Program-made: the position numbers and the translations under genes | Shown: piece after piece, positions 34,117 through 42,979 of the stretch | Numbering within the stretch: position 1 is the first letter of the stretch | Layout: each line of letters opens with the position of its first letter | Notes under the pieces: model-generated | What the model saw: the letters and a program-made list of their open reading frames with translations, nothing else | What the model was told of the DNA's origin: nothing | Database searches by the model: none | From: S5-A14a sp050908895 | GTDB taxonomy: Bacteria > Bacillota > Clostridia > Peptostreptococcales > Anaerovoracaceae | Length of the DNA: 64,000 nt | Direction: 5' to 3' | NCBI GenBank assembly: GCA_050908895.1 | Contig: CP171222.1 | Coordinates: forward strand, 372,001-436,000

Positions 34117-35015
34117 TAAATAAGAAAGATGAATTTGGCTCATATAATCCATGGGTTTTAATTGCCTTTTATGCGATGGTCGTAATAGGAACAATTTTAA
34201 TCAGTAATCCGATTGCCATAGGGGGCAGCTTTTTCGGCGGAATATCCTACATGTTATATCAGAAAGGACATAAGGCTATAAAGGTTATCCTTTTTATATT
34301 ACCGATGATGTTCCTTGGAGCACTCCTAAATCCCGTTTTTAATCATAGAGGCTCAACGATTTTGACCTATTTTCGGGATAATCCCATTACCCTTGAGGCA
34401 GTCGTCTTCGGAGTCACTTCAGCCTTTATGGTTGGGTCGATAATATTTTGGTTTACTACATTTAACTATATAATAACCTCTGACAAATTAATGTACTTAG
34501 GTAACAAAATAGCTCCTTCAATAACATTGGTTTTTGCCATGGTTTTACGTTTTGTCCCCAGATTTGAGAGACAGACCGAGGAGATTATAAAAGGGCAGAA
34601 AGCCTTAGGTAGGAAAACGACAGAAAAGAAATTTTTGCCCAAGATGAGATTTGCAACAAAGCTCATGTCAGTTATGACAACCTGGAGCTTGGAAAACTCA
34701 GTAGAATTGGCGAATTCTATGAAAGCAAGGGGTTTTGGAGTTTGCAAAAGAACAACATATGCTATTTTTAAATTTTATCCAAGGGATTTATATTTATTGG
34801 GGATTTTAATATTTGTACTTGGAATTATAATAGGATCTTCAATAAATGCATTTCGTGTCAATGTAAATATGCAAATTTATCCGACTCTGATGATACCTGA
34901 GACTACTTCCAAGTCCATAGCAGTGAATATAGCTCTTGTATCAGGGTATTTTCTACCGTTAATAATTAATGTTTATGAGGATTTAAAATGGAAGCGATTA
35001 ATATCAAGAATTTAA
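34113..35015 (+). CDS. ecfT: ECF transporter T component (EcfT/CbiQ family)
   Basis: 300 residues with five to six membrane helices. The cytoplasmic coupling region contains the family motif NSMKARGFG preceded by ERQTEEIIKGQKALGRK. It couples the ATPases to the S component. It starts within the stop of the lipoprotein gene (ATGA) and overlaps the ATPase gene by 28 bases, so all three are translated together. Confidence 0.9.
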   Translation: MINKKDEFGSYNPWVLIAFYAMVVIGTILISNPIAIGGSFFGGISYMLYQKGHKAIKVILFILPMMFLGALLNPVFNHRGSTILTYFRDNPITLEAVVFGVTSAFMVGSIIFWFTTFNYIITSDKLMYLGNKIAPSITLVFAMVLRFVPRFERQTEEIIKGQKALGRKTTEKKFLPKMRFATKLMSVMTTWSLENSVELANSMKARGFGVCKRTTYAIFKFYPRDLYLLGILIFVLGIIIGSSINAFRVNVNMQIYPTLMIPETTSKSIAVNIALVSGYFLPLIINVYEDLKWKRLISRI

Positions 35016-37582
35016 CTTTTAAATATCCGAAATCAGATAATATAATTTTGGACATGGAAAAACTATCTGTGAAAAAAGGCGCAATTACATGTTTATGTGG
35101 TCCGTCCGGATGTGGAAAAACTACTTTGCTACGTCATCTTAAGCCTTCACTCAGACCGAGAGGAAAGAAAGAGGGCTATATTGAATTAATGGGGAAAAGA
35201 GATGACGAGATTACAGCTCGAGAAGAACCTACATTGATAGGATATGTTTTTCAAAATCCTGATAACCAGATTGTTACAGATAAGGTTTGGCATGAACTTT
35301 GTTTCGGGCTTGAAAATATAGCAACGGACCAGGACTCAATTCGCCTTAAGACAGCAGAAATTGCCAGTTTTTTTGGCATACAGGAATGGTTTCACAAGAA
35401 AGTAAGCCAGCTTTCCGGAGGGCAGAAACAGATTCTTAATTTGGCCTCGGTTATGGCTATGCAGCCTGAGATTCTAATTTTAGATGAACCTACATCTCAG
35501 TTGGATCCGATTTCAGCCTCGGAATTCTTCGATGTAATAAGGAAGATAAACACGGACCTTGGAACTACAATTTTGATGACAGAACATCGATTGGAAGAGG
35601 TAATTCCTATGGCAGATCAGCTTGTTGTAATGAGAGAGGGGAAGGTGATTCATGATGGAAAACCAAGAGATGTTGTCAGGCAACTTGGCAGAGATAAAAA
35701 TGAAATTTTTCCTGCAATGCCTGCCCCCGCTCAGATTTTCAATATTATGGAAGAACATTTTGCCGATAATAATTCCCAAAACTTCTACCCCCTTAATGTA
35801 AGGGAAGGCAGGCAGTGGCTTGAGGAATTCATGAGTGACCAACCATCTTGTAACATTGACTGTGGAAGTGAATCATATAAAGATGAAGAAAAAATTCTCA
35901 AAGAATCTGATAATGTGGTTAGTGAAAATTTACAAGCGGTTCAAGTCAATGAGGGAAAAACCATAGAGATAAAAGATATATGGTTCAGATATGAAAAAAA
36001 TTCTAAAGATATACTTAAAGGTGTTAACATGAGTATTTATTCGGGTGAAATTCTAGCCATAGTAGGTGGAAACGGGACCGGTAAATCAACTCTTTTGTCA
36101 GCAATTAACCAAAGTCGGAAACCTTTTAGAGGGAAGATTAAGTATAAAAAAGGAAAGAGTATAGTTACTTTACCACAAAATCCTCAAAGTTTTTTCACAG
36201 AGGAAACTGTGCTTGATGAAATGATGGAAGTGATTAAAGACGATAAGACTATCGGAAAAGAAATCGCAAATCACAAGGCGCAAGAAATGATTGAACAGAT
36301 GGAACTTTCTCATTTAGTCGCTCATCACCCCTATGATATTTCGGGCGGTGAACAGCAGAGATTGGCTATAGGTAAGGTTCTCCTTAAAAATCCTGATATA
36401 ATACTTTTGGATGAGCCGACTAAGGGACTTGATATATCATTAAAAGGTAAGTTAGGGGATATATTTGGGAATCTAAAGTCTCAAGGAAAGACCCTTGTAA
36501 TTGTTTCTCACGATATGGACTTTTGCAGCAGGTACGCCGATCGGTGTGTCTTATTCTTTGACGGAAATGTAAACAGTGAAGGCGATCCGGTGAAATTTTT
36601 CGCCGGAAACAATTTTTATACTACTTCAACTAATAGAATGTGCAGAAAGTATTTTCCTACCGCAATATTACCTGAAGATGTGCTATTGGAATTTTTTCAA
36701 CGCAACAACGGAGAGATTAAAAATATCGAGATGAAATTGGACCGGGGTGAAGATGGATATGAAGATGAAAATAGTCATAGAAAATTTAAGAAAGACAAAA
36801 ATTCCCGGACTTATGCTTCAGGAAACGTAGAAAGACATTTAAACAGAGAAAGAGACCTTGAAAGAGACGGCTTTTATAAGAAGCCTTTAATAAGGAATAA
36901 ACTTTATTTAAGCATCCTTGTTCTTTTGGGAGCGCTTATTTTTATAGGGCATGAATATGGAGGAGATAGGACTTATTATATTGTAAGCTCCATAGTCATT
37001 CTTATGTTTATGTTACCATTTTTTGTGAAGTTTGAGGGGAAAGGGCTTGATATTAAGGTTATAGTTATTCTGTCAGTCCTCATAGCTCTTGGTGTGGCAG
37101 GCAGACAGGCGTTTTTTATGATGCCTCAGGTAAAACCTGTACTTGCTGTTTCAATTGTAGCGGGAATATCTTTCGGTGCAGCCGAAGGATTTATAACGGG
37201 TGCCATGATAGCCTTTGTCTCCAATTTCTTTTTCGGACAAGGACCTTGGACACCATGGCAGATGCTTGCTATGGGAATGGCAGGGCTTATAGCAGGAATA
37301 ATTTTTAAATCTTACAGAGATAAGGCTACTCCGAATATGAAGGAGAGGCTGTTGGTTTCGACTTTTGGACTGGCTAGCGGATATATATATGGCCTTATTG
37401 TAGATTTGTGGACTTTGTTTGCCTATACGGAAAGTCCAAGTTTTGGGGCTTATCTGATAGTGAAGAGCACGGCTGTTTGGTATGATTCAGTTTTAGCGAT
37501 TTCAACATTTGTTTTTTTGTGGTTAATATATGAACCAATGGTGCATAAATTAAATAGGGTAAAGCTTAAATACGACCTTTGA
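34988..37582 (+). CDS. ECF transporter: two ATPases fused to an S component
   Basis: 864 residues. Domain order: first ATPase (about 1-270; GPSGCGKTT, LSGGQKQ, ILILDEPTS), second ATPase (about 320-560; GGNGTGKST, ISGGEQQRLAIGK, IILLDEPTK), a charged linker (about 580-635), then a six-helix membrane domain (about 640-860) with GAAEGFITGAMIAFVSNFFFG and GPWTPWQMLAMGMAGLIAG, like CbrT/HmpT-type S components. ECF ATPases and S components are normally separate proteins; this fusion makes a self-contained importer with EcfT. Riboswitch control and the DUF4430 partner point to cobalamin or a precursor as substrate. GAGG precedes ATG 34988. Confidence 0.9.
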   Translation: MEAINIKNLTFKYPKSDNIILDMEKLSVKKGAITCLCGPSGCGKTTLLRHLKPSLRPRGKKEGYIELMGKRDDEITAREEPTLIGYVFQNPDNQIVTDKVWHELCFGLENIATDQDSIRLKTAEIASFFGIQEWFHKKVSQLSGGQKQILNLASVMAMQPEILILDEPTSQLDPISASEFFDVIRKINTDLGTTILMTEHRLEEVIPMADQLVVMREGKVIHDGKPRDVVRQLGRDKNEIFPAMPAPAQIFNIMEEHFADNNSQNFYPLNVREGRQWLEEFMSDQPSCNIDCGSESYKDEEKILKESDNVVSENLQAVQVNEGKTIEIKDIWFRYEKNSKDILKGVNMSIYSGEILAIVGGNGTGKSTLLSAINQSRKPFRGKIKYKKGKSIVTLPQNPQSFFTEETVLDEMMEVIKDDKTIGKEIANHKAQEMIEQMELSHLVAHHPYDISGGEQQRLAIGKVLLKNPDIILLDEPTKGLDISLKGKLGDIFGNLKSQGKTLVIVSHDMDFCSRYADRCVLFFDGNVNSEGDPVKFFAGNNFYTTSTNRMCRKYFPTAILPEDVLLEFFQRNNGEIKNIEMKLDRGEDGYEDENSHRKFKKDKNSRTYASGNVERHLNRERDLERDGFYKKPLIRNKLYLSILVLLGALIFIGHEYGGDRTYYIVSSIVILMFMLPFFVKFEGKGLDIKVIVILSVLIALGVAGRQAFFMMPQVKPVLAVSIVAGISFGAAEGFITGAMIAFVSNFFFGQGPWTPWQMLAMGMAGLIAGIIFKSYRDKATPNMKERLLVSTFGLASGYIYGLIVDLWTLFAYTESPSFGAYLIVKSTAVWYDSVLAISTFVFLWLIYEPMVHKLNRVKLKYDL

Positions 37583-37644
37583 TAAGAGGCATATTAAAGC
37601 GTAGTTGTTGAATTCTCATAGATTAACAACAGAATTATGAAATA

Positions 37645-37673
37645 TTGACATTATCAACCGATAACTATATAAT
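37645..37673 (+). promoter_or_regulatory. SigmaA promoter of the second cobalamin operon
   Basis: TTGACA (37645-37650), 17 bases, TATAAT (37668-37673): a perfect consensus. The 528-base gap from 37583 to 38110 is filled by this promoter, the riboswitch and its terminator. Confidence 0.9.
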
Positions 37674-37749
37674 AAAGTGTGGGCGTATGCGGAAGTATTA
37701 TATCAATGAGAAAATTCTTAGATAAATAAGAGTATTTAAGGAGTGGGGA

Positions 37750-37925
37750 AATGAAAATGGGAAATAAGATTAACAATTGATGCAGTAGGAAAACCGGTGC
37801 GAATCCGGTACAGTCGCCTTTGCTGTGATGTGGACGAGGAAGAATATACCATTGGCATTATATGCCTAGAAGGTCTTTCAAGGATGAAACTAAGTCAGAA
37901 AGCCTGGCATCAAATTGTAGACAAA
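37750..37925 (+). ncRNA. Cobalamin riboswitch, copy 2
   Basis: Strong match to the cobalamin aptamer order: AGGAAAACCGGTGCGAATCC (37787), GGTACAGTCGCC, GCTGTGATG, a GGCATTATATGCC stem-loop, then the distal B12-box-like AAGTCAGAAAGCCTGGCAT (37892-37910). It is transcribed from the promoter at 37645 and followed by a terminator before moxR, so the operon would be off when B12 is plentiful. Confidence 0.85.
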
Positions 37926-38000
37926 TATTCTTGGGACGAGGGAGTAGTTGTATGAAAAAGCTGAAAGGAATTTTCAAGCTGACGAATTTATACAATAATC

Positions 38001-38032
38001 AAAACTGTTCCGGGGATGGAGCAGTTTTTTTA
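38001..38032 (+). terminator. Riboswitch expression-platform terminator 2
   Basis: AAACTGTTCC and GGAGCAGTTT form the stem and the T run continues to 38031. Confidence 0.85.
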
Positions 38033-38110
38033 TGTTTGCTCCCTGTGGATGCTTTTAATAGAGCTGTTTCGCAAGATTGAAATATCGGTAGAGCTTTCAA
38101 AAGGAGAATA

Positions 38111-39037
38111 ATGAAACACCTGAAGATTATAGAAGAAATAGATAAAGTAATTGTAGGAAAAACAGAAGTGATAAAGGATATATTAAAAGCTGTATTAGCA
38201 GACGGACATGTTTTGTTAAACGATGTTCCGGGGGTGGGTAAGACGACCTTAGCTTTGGCTTTTAGTAAGACGATGGGGCTTGAATCCAAAAGAATTCAGT
38301 TCACCCCGGATGTTGTTCCTTCCGATATAGTCGGGTTTTCCATGTATAACCAAAAGGAAAATAAATTTGAGTATCAACCCGGTTCAGCTATGACTAATTT
38401 CTTAATAGCGGATGAAATCAACAGAGCGTCAAGCAAAACGCAATCGGCCCTTCTTGAAGTTATGCAGGAGGGAAAGATGACAGTAGACGGAGTAAGCTAT
38501 TTTGTACCTAAACCCTTTGTGGTTATGGCAACCCAGAACCCTGTCGGGGCAGCGGGTACGCAGATGCTTCCGGAGGCTCAGTTGGATAGATTTATGATTC
38601 AGCTTTCTGTTGGATATCCTGATTTTGAAGAACAAGTAAGATTATTGTCCGATAGACAGGTTGAGGATCCCTTAAACAAAATCAGCCAAGTTTGCACAAG
38701 AGAAGAGATATTGGAAATGAAGGAGTCTGCAAAAAAAATCTTTTGCGATGAGAAGATTCTCAAATATATAACATCTCTTACTGAAGCTACAAGAAATAGT
38801 GATTACATAAGTCTGGGATTAAGTCCCAGAGCGGCACTGTCAATTTTGGCAATGAGCAAAGCCAATGCATATATTGATAATAGAGACTACGTTGTACCAG
38901 GTGATGTTGAAACAATATTTTTACCGGTAGCCAGACATAGAATTGTTTTAAGCTCCAAGAGCATAATGGCGAACGTAAAGAATGATGATTTACTAACTCA
39001 GATTTTGGAATCTGTTAATCCCCCTAGGCTGGTGTAG
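38111..39037 (+). CDS. MoxR-type AAA+ ATPase
   Basis: 308 residues. Walker A is GVGKTTLA, Walker B FLIADEINR, and VVMATQNPVGAAGTQMLPEAQLDRF is the MoxR sensor region. MoxR ATPases act as chaperones for metal or cofactor insertion and complex assembly, and are commonly encoded beside DUF58 and transglutaminase proteins, as here. It is the first gene after the cobalamin riboswitch; AAGGAG precedes ATG 38111. It may assemble or remodel the surface B12-binding components. Confidence 0.92.
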   Translation: MKHLKIIEEIDKVIVGKTEVIKDILKAVLADGHVLLNDVPGVGKTTLALAFSKTMGLESKRIQFTPDVVPSDIVGFSMYNQKENKFEYQPGSAMTNFLIADEINRASSKTQSALLEVMQEGKMTVDGVSYFVPKPFVVMATQNPVGAAGTQMLPEAQLDRFMIQLSVGYPDFEEQVRLLSDRQVEDPLNKISQVCTREEILEMKESAKKIFCDEKILKYITSLTEATRNSDYISLGLSPRAALSILAMSKANAYIDNRDYVVPGDVETIFLPVARHRIVLSSKSIMANVKNDDLLTQILESVNPPRLV

Positions 39038-39040
39038 AGG

Positions 39041-39907
39041 ATGATAGAAAAGTTTAAACATTTTCTTGGTCTGATTCTAATACCTTTAATATTAATATCT
39101 TTTGTTGGCTGCAGTCAATCTCCCTCTTGGGAAAGTCACAGGATCAAGTCGGCAGAAACTCTTGTAGAAAAGGTGAAATCTCCCGAGATTGGGTCTGTAG
39201 GCGGAGAGTGGACCTTGTTGGGCGTAAAAGATAGCGGCATAGATGTTGATAGGGGTTACTACGAAAATTATTATGATTCCGTGAGAGGCAAAGCGAAACG
39301 CCATAAAGGCAGGTTAGATGACAAGAGATATACAACCAATGCCAGAGCGGCAATCACATTAAAAGAATTAAGCAAAAATCCCCAAAATATAGAGGGCTAC
39401 AATCTGCTTTCTTATTTAGATGAGAAAGAAGGCGTGCTGAAGCAAGGCCTCAACGCATGTATATACGCGGTTATAGCATCCAAAGAATGTGATTATCCAC
39501 TGGAAAATGAAGAAATATACCTAACTGAAATTCTAAGGGCAATAAAACCCGACGGAGCTTTTAGGGACGATATGGCAGAAGCCGATTACCTTGGGATGTC
39601 CTTACAGGCTTTGAGGTATTATCCGGATAGAGAAGAAGTAAAGGAATCAGTTAAGCAGATAAATAAAAGAATTGATGAGCTGGCGACTAAAGAAAATGAA
39701 TTTGGCAGCAGTGAGGCCACGGCCCAAGTAATAATAGGTAAGGCTGCCATAGGGGAGGATGTAACAAAATATCTTGACGGTCTTATGCTCTATGCCACAA
39801 AAGATGGATTTTCCCATAAAAAAAATGGAAAAACGGAGATTATTTCTACGGAGCAGTCCCTCATGGCGTTGAACGCTGCATATAACCTGAAGAAAAATAA
39901 TAAATGA
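39041..39907 (+). CDS. Lipoprotein with alpha/alpha-barrel (intrinsic-factor N-domain-like) repeats
   Basis: 288 residues. A signal peptide ends in FVGC, so the protein is anchored outside. The mature chain is helical with repeat motifs of the prenyltransferase/squalene-cyclase-like alpha-alpha barrel: TTNARAAITLKELSKNP, EADYLGMSLQALRYY, SSEATAQVIIGKAAIG, and TEQSLMALNAAYNLKKN. Intrinsic factor and transcobalamin have such a barrel as their N-terminal domain, and bacterial DUF4430 proteins often carry it. Here it is a stand-alone lipoprotein in an operon that also encodes a DUF4430 protein and is controlled by a B12 riboswitch. It begins three bases after moxR. The fold is inferred from pattern, not modelled. 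Confidence 0.75.
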   Translation: MIEKFKHFLGLILIPLILISFVGCSQSPSWESHRIKSAETLVEKVKSPEIGSVGGEWTLLGVKDSGIDVDRGYYENYYDSVRGKAKRHKGRLDDKRYTTNARAAITLKELSKNPQNIEGYNLLSYLDEKEGVLKQGLNACIYAVIASKECDYPLENEEIYLTEILRAIKPDGAFRDDMAEADYLGMSLQALRYYPDREEVKESVKQINKRIDELATKENEFGSSEATAQVIIGKAAIGEDVTKYLDGLMLYATKDGFSHKKNGKTEIISTEQSLMALNAAYNLKKNNK

Positions 39908-41010
39908 AAAAAGATGTAAATATGAAAAAAAACAAAAGTATAAATATAAATTTTCTAAAGATTACTTTAATAGTTATACTTTGCCTTACTATTTTGCTCT
40001 TTTCTGATTGGCACTTGACAATGACCCTCGCTCTTGCACTTATATTTTTATTAATGGGAGAGCTTATAGCAGTTTGTATTAGCGGAAGCAAGGTCACGTT
40101 GAAAGTCGAAATGCCTGAGAGTATGATTAAAGACCAAACCGAATCGATTTATATAAGCATTGTGAACGGGGGCATATTACCTTTGCCTACGGTTAAGATT
40201 AGGCTTAAATTAACCAATGTTTATACGGGAGAAGTCATATATGACGAACTTAAGATAGGCTTAATTCCCGGATTTGAAAGGACCGAACATCTTTACTTAA
40301 GGGCAAATCATGTGGGCGTGGTGAAAGCAAAATGTTTGGAGATATCAACTTATGGATTTTTGAAAATCGCGGAAAAACATATCAAATTTTCTGAGAACAT
40401 ATCTGAAGTGCAAGGTGAAACTGTGATATATCCTGACGTGGATAGAATTGCTTCCGGCGTTTATATTCCGGAGAGTCATGATATTGAAAGTTTCAAATAC
40501 GCAGAAAATAAAGCCGGAAATGATTCATCGGAGATCATGGGGATACGTAGCATGCGGTCCCAAGATAGTTTGAAACTGATTCATTGGAAACTATCCGCCA
40601 AGCTGTCAGAACCTGTAGTAAAGGAATTAAGCTATCCTGTGGATAGTAAGGTTATGATTATATTTGATGCTATGGGGTTTGATAGCCCGAAGTTGGCAGA
40701 TAAAGCTGTTGAAAAACTTGCAGAAATTTCATTGAGCATGAGTAAACATCATATATCTCACGGTATCAGTTGGTATGATGAAAGACTAAACACAATTGAG
40801 ATTAAAACTATAGATAGGGAAGAAGATTTTTATATTACATTATCCAAGGTGATGGAGAAAGCCAATAGAGAGAACTCTGAAGCAATAACACCTTTTACAA
40901 AAATGGAGGGATATTCCGGCTATATTGTAATAACAAGAAACCGAGGACTTATAGAGAGGATGAGGCATTATGGAACTGTTACGGGATTTAAAATCAACGA
41001 ATCCGAATAA
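39904..41010 (+). CDS. DUF58 protein
   Basis: 368 residues. Two membrane helices near the N terminus (about 18-55), then a beta-rich domain and the DUF58 signature, here EIMGIRSMRSQDSLKLIHWKL followed by SAKLSEPVVKEL. DUF58 proteins accompany MoxR ATPases and have a von Willebrand A-like region; function is not settled. It overlaps the lipoprotein gene by four bases and the next gene by 41 bases. No strong ribosome site precedes ATG 39904, so it probably relies on coupling. Confidence 0.88.
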   Translation: MKKDVNMKKNKSININFLKITLIVILCLTILLFSDWHLTMTLALALIFLLMGELIAVCISGSKVTLKVEMPESMIKDQTESIYISIVNGGILPLPTVKIRLKLTNVYTGEVIYDELKIGLIPGFERTEHLYLRANHVGVVKAKCLEISTYGFLKIAEKHIKFSENISEVQGETVIYPDVDRIASGVYIPESHDIESFKYAENKAGNDSSEIMGIRSMRSQDSLKLIHWKLSAKLSEPVVKELSYPVDSKVMIIFDAMGFDSPKLADKAVEKLAEISLSMSKHHISHGISWYDERLNTIEIKTIDREEDFYITLSKVMEKANRENSEAITPFTKMEGYSGYIVITRNRGLIERMRHYGTVTGFKINESE

Positions 41011-42979
41011 ACTTTTACCAAGGATCGCGGATTTTTCCCTGGCAGCTTTGCTTTCATTTACCTTAATATACTCGGTAAGGGTGTCTTTACATTTAGAATT
41101 TAAAATAAACCAACTGTTCCAAGGGGGAATAAAGGGAGGAATAGTCTTAATCTGGAACAAAGTTGCCGATTACCTTGGGAGCACTAAATACATCTTGCTG
41201 AACAACTATGCAGGAGAAGGAAAAACATATGGACTTGCCATGATGTTTATATTTGCACTTGTTATGGCAATCAGCTATTTTGTCGTAAAGAGCCGCAATA
41301 AGTGGTTATTGTCTCCATATTTGATTATACCGTGTATGCCGGTAATTGTTGCGGGAACAGGACCGAATCTTTGGGGATTGATACTAATTATAACGGTAGT
41401 TTCCGGTGTAAGATACGTTTTCTTCTTAGAAAAGACGAACTTAAAAGATTTGATTATACTGGCATCAGCATTTGTGCTTATCTCTGCCGCTATAGCAGGT
41501 GCCGGATTTGTTTCCGAAAGCTATTTGGGTGATAAGGTAAAAGATAAAATTAGAAATACGGGGAAAGCAGTTGAAAGCTTCGGAGAGGAAGTGATATATG
41601 GTAAGCTGCGTCCTGCAGATGACGAGGTCGCCTTTAGGATTAAGATGGAAAACCCACAACAAATGTGGCTGAAATCAAAGGTTGGCGAAGTTTACTCTGA
41701 AGGTAAATGGAAAGATAATCCTTCCTTTGTACAGTATAAATATCTGAAAGAAAAAGAAATCCTCAGTGCAGGGGGGCATAACCCCTTATCTCAACTTAAT
41801 CATGTTCTTGAGACTGTGGGTGAAGAGAGTGACAGAAATAAAATAAATATCCAATATGATAAGGCCTCAAAAAAATATTTTTTACATCCTTACGAATATG
41901 TAGGTGAAAATCCAAAAGGAAGTAAAACTTATGGTGACAGTTACATAACGAAGGAAAGCTTGATTCCTGACAAGAATATAGAATTTGTGTCCGCCAAAGA
42001 GCAAACGAGTAGATGGACAGAGCTTCTCGGCCGTTTATACAGTCGGGATGATGGGGGGAATTATAGAGCCTATAAAAATTTTGAGTATACTACTAACAAA
42101 TGGGCGTATACCAGGTTCCTTGATGTAGATCCTCGAATTGCAATCAACCTGAGAGGGGAAATAGGTGATCCGGGTAACCAGGAAAAAGAACATGTGGATT
42201 ATAGATACGCTGTGGACAAAATAATGTCTTATATGAAAGACAAGGTAGTCTATAGTAAAGCTGCGGAAAAACGCAAGGTGGATACCGACGAATTCTTTCA
42301 GACTTTTAAAGGAAACAGAAGCTCGATTGCGTCAATTGCAACCATGATGTTTCGTTATTACGGCATACCTGCCCGATATGTAGAAGGCTATCAAATTATA
42401 CCCGAGGATGTTGCGAAGATGAAACCGGGGAAATATCTTACTGTTAAAGGGGATAGATGGCACTGTTGGACGGAAATATACGTTGATGGTTTCGGATGGG
42501 TCCCTTTGGAGGTTAATCCCGAGTTCAAGGAGAGAATGAAGCAAGCAGATTTGTCTATAGGAATAGAAAACACGGATTTGGTCAATTCATTTAAACCTTA
42601 TAACCACAGGGAAGAATTCACTTTTGACAATAAGGAAGTTATAAAGGAGAAGAGCCGTGAATCAAAGGGATTATGGATATATTTAATAGGGTTGATTTCG
42701 GCGATTATAGTGATAAGTCTCATCTCATTAATTATAAGTCTTATCTGCAGAACCATAAAAAGAAATAAGTTATTTCACAGCCAAGATATTAAGTTAGCCA
42801 TAACCGCTATATATCAGGAATTGAAAAATAGAAAAATTACCTTGAAGGAGCAGGTGGTGCGTCTTGGCGAGGAAGCAGCTTACAGCAACCATGAATTCTC
42901 CGAAAATCAGAGAGCATTTATGCTTAATGAGTGGAAGATGAAAAGACATCGTATGAGGAAGAAGTCATATCATGAATAG
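40970..42979 (+). CDS. Transglutaminase-like membrane protein lacking the catalytic cysteine
   Basis: 669 residues: several N-terminal membrane helices (about 20-190), an extracellular transglutaminase-like domain, and a final membrane segment (about 560-585) with a cytoplasmic tail. In the core, family members read K-G-x-C-x-x-F-A ahead of GIPARYVEGY; here it is KGNRSSIA, with arginine at the cysteine position. The histidine is kept (GDRWHCWTEIYVDGFGW) but the usual aspartate region reads PLEVNPEF. It is probably a non-catalytic binding or scaffold protein. It completes the MoxR-DUF58-transglutaminase trio common in bacteria. Confidence 0.85.
   Translation: MELLRDLKSTNPNKLLPRIADFSLAALLSFTLIYSVRVSLHLEFKINQLFQGGIKGGIVLIWNKVADYLGSTKYILLNNYAGEGKTYGLAMMFIFALVMAISYFVVKSRNKWLLSPYLIIPCMPVIVAGTGPNLWGLILIITVVSGVRYVFFLEKTNLKDLIILASAFVLISAAIAGAGFVSESYLGDKVKDKIRNTGKAVESFGEEVIYGKLRPADDEVAFRIKMENPQQMWLKSKVGEVYSEGKWKDNPSFVQYKYLKEKEILSAGGHNPLSQLNHVLETVGEESDRNKINIQYDKASKKYFLHPYEYVGENPKGSKTYGDSYITKESLIPDKNIEFVSAKEQTSRWTELLGRLYSRDDGGNYRAYKNFEYTTNKWAYTRFLDVDPRIAINLRGEIGDPGNQEKEHVDYRYAVDKIMSYMKDKVVYSKAAEKRKVDTDEFFQTFKGNRSSIASIATMMFRYYGIPARYVEGYQIIPEDVAKMKPGKYLTVKGDRWHCWTEIYVDGFGWVPLEVNPEFKERMKQADLSIGIENTDLVNSFKPYNHREEFTFDNKEVIKEKSRESKGLWIYLIGLISAIIVISLISLIISLICRTIKRNKLFHSQDIKLAITAIYQELKNRKITLKEQVVRLGEEAAYSNHEFSENQRAFMLNEWKMKRHRMRKKSYHE

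Noticed and set aside
37851..37867. Sigma-54 promoter at TTGGCATTATATGCC
   Set aside because: The spacing is GG-N8-GC, two bases short, and the segment is a stem of the riboswitch.
37862..38080. 72-codon open frame before moxR
   Set aside because: It runs through the cobalamin riboswitch and its terminator and has no ribosome site at its start; its in-frame MKKLKGIF part ends beyond the terminator without resembling a protein.
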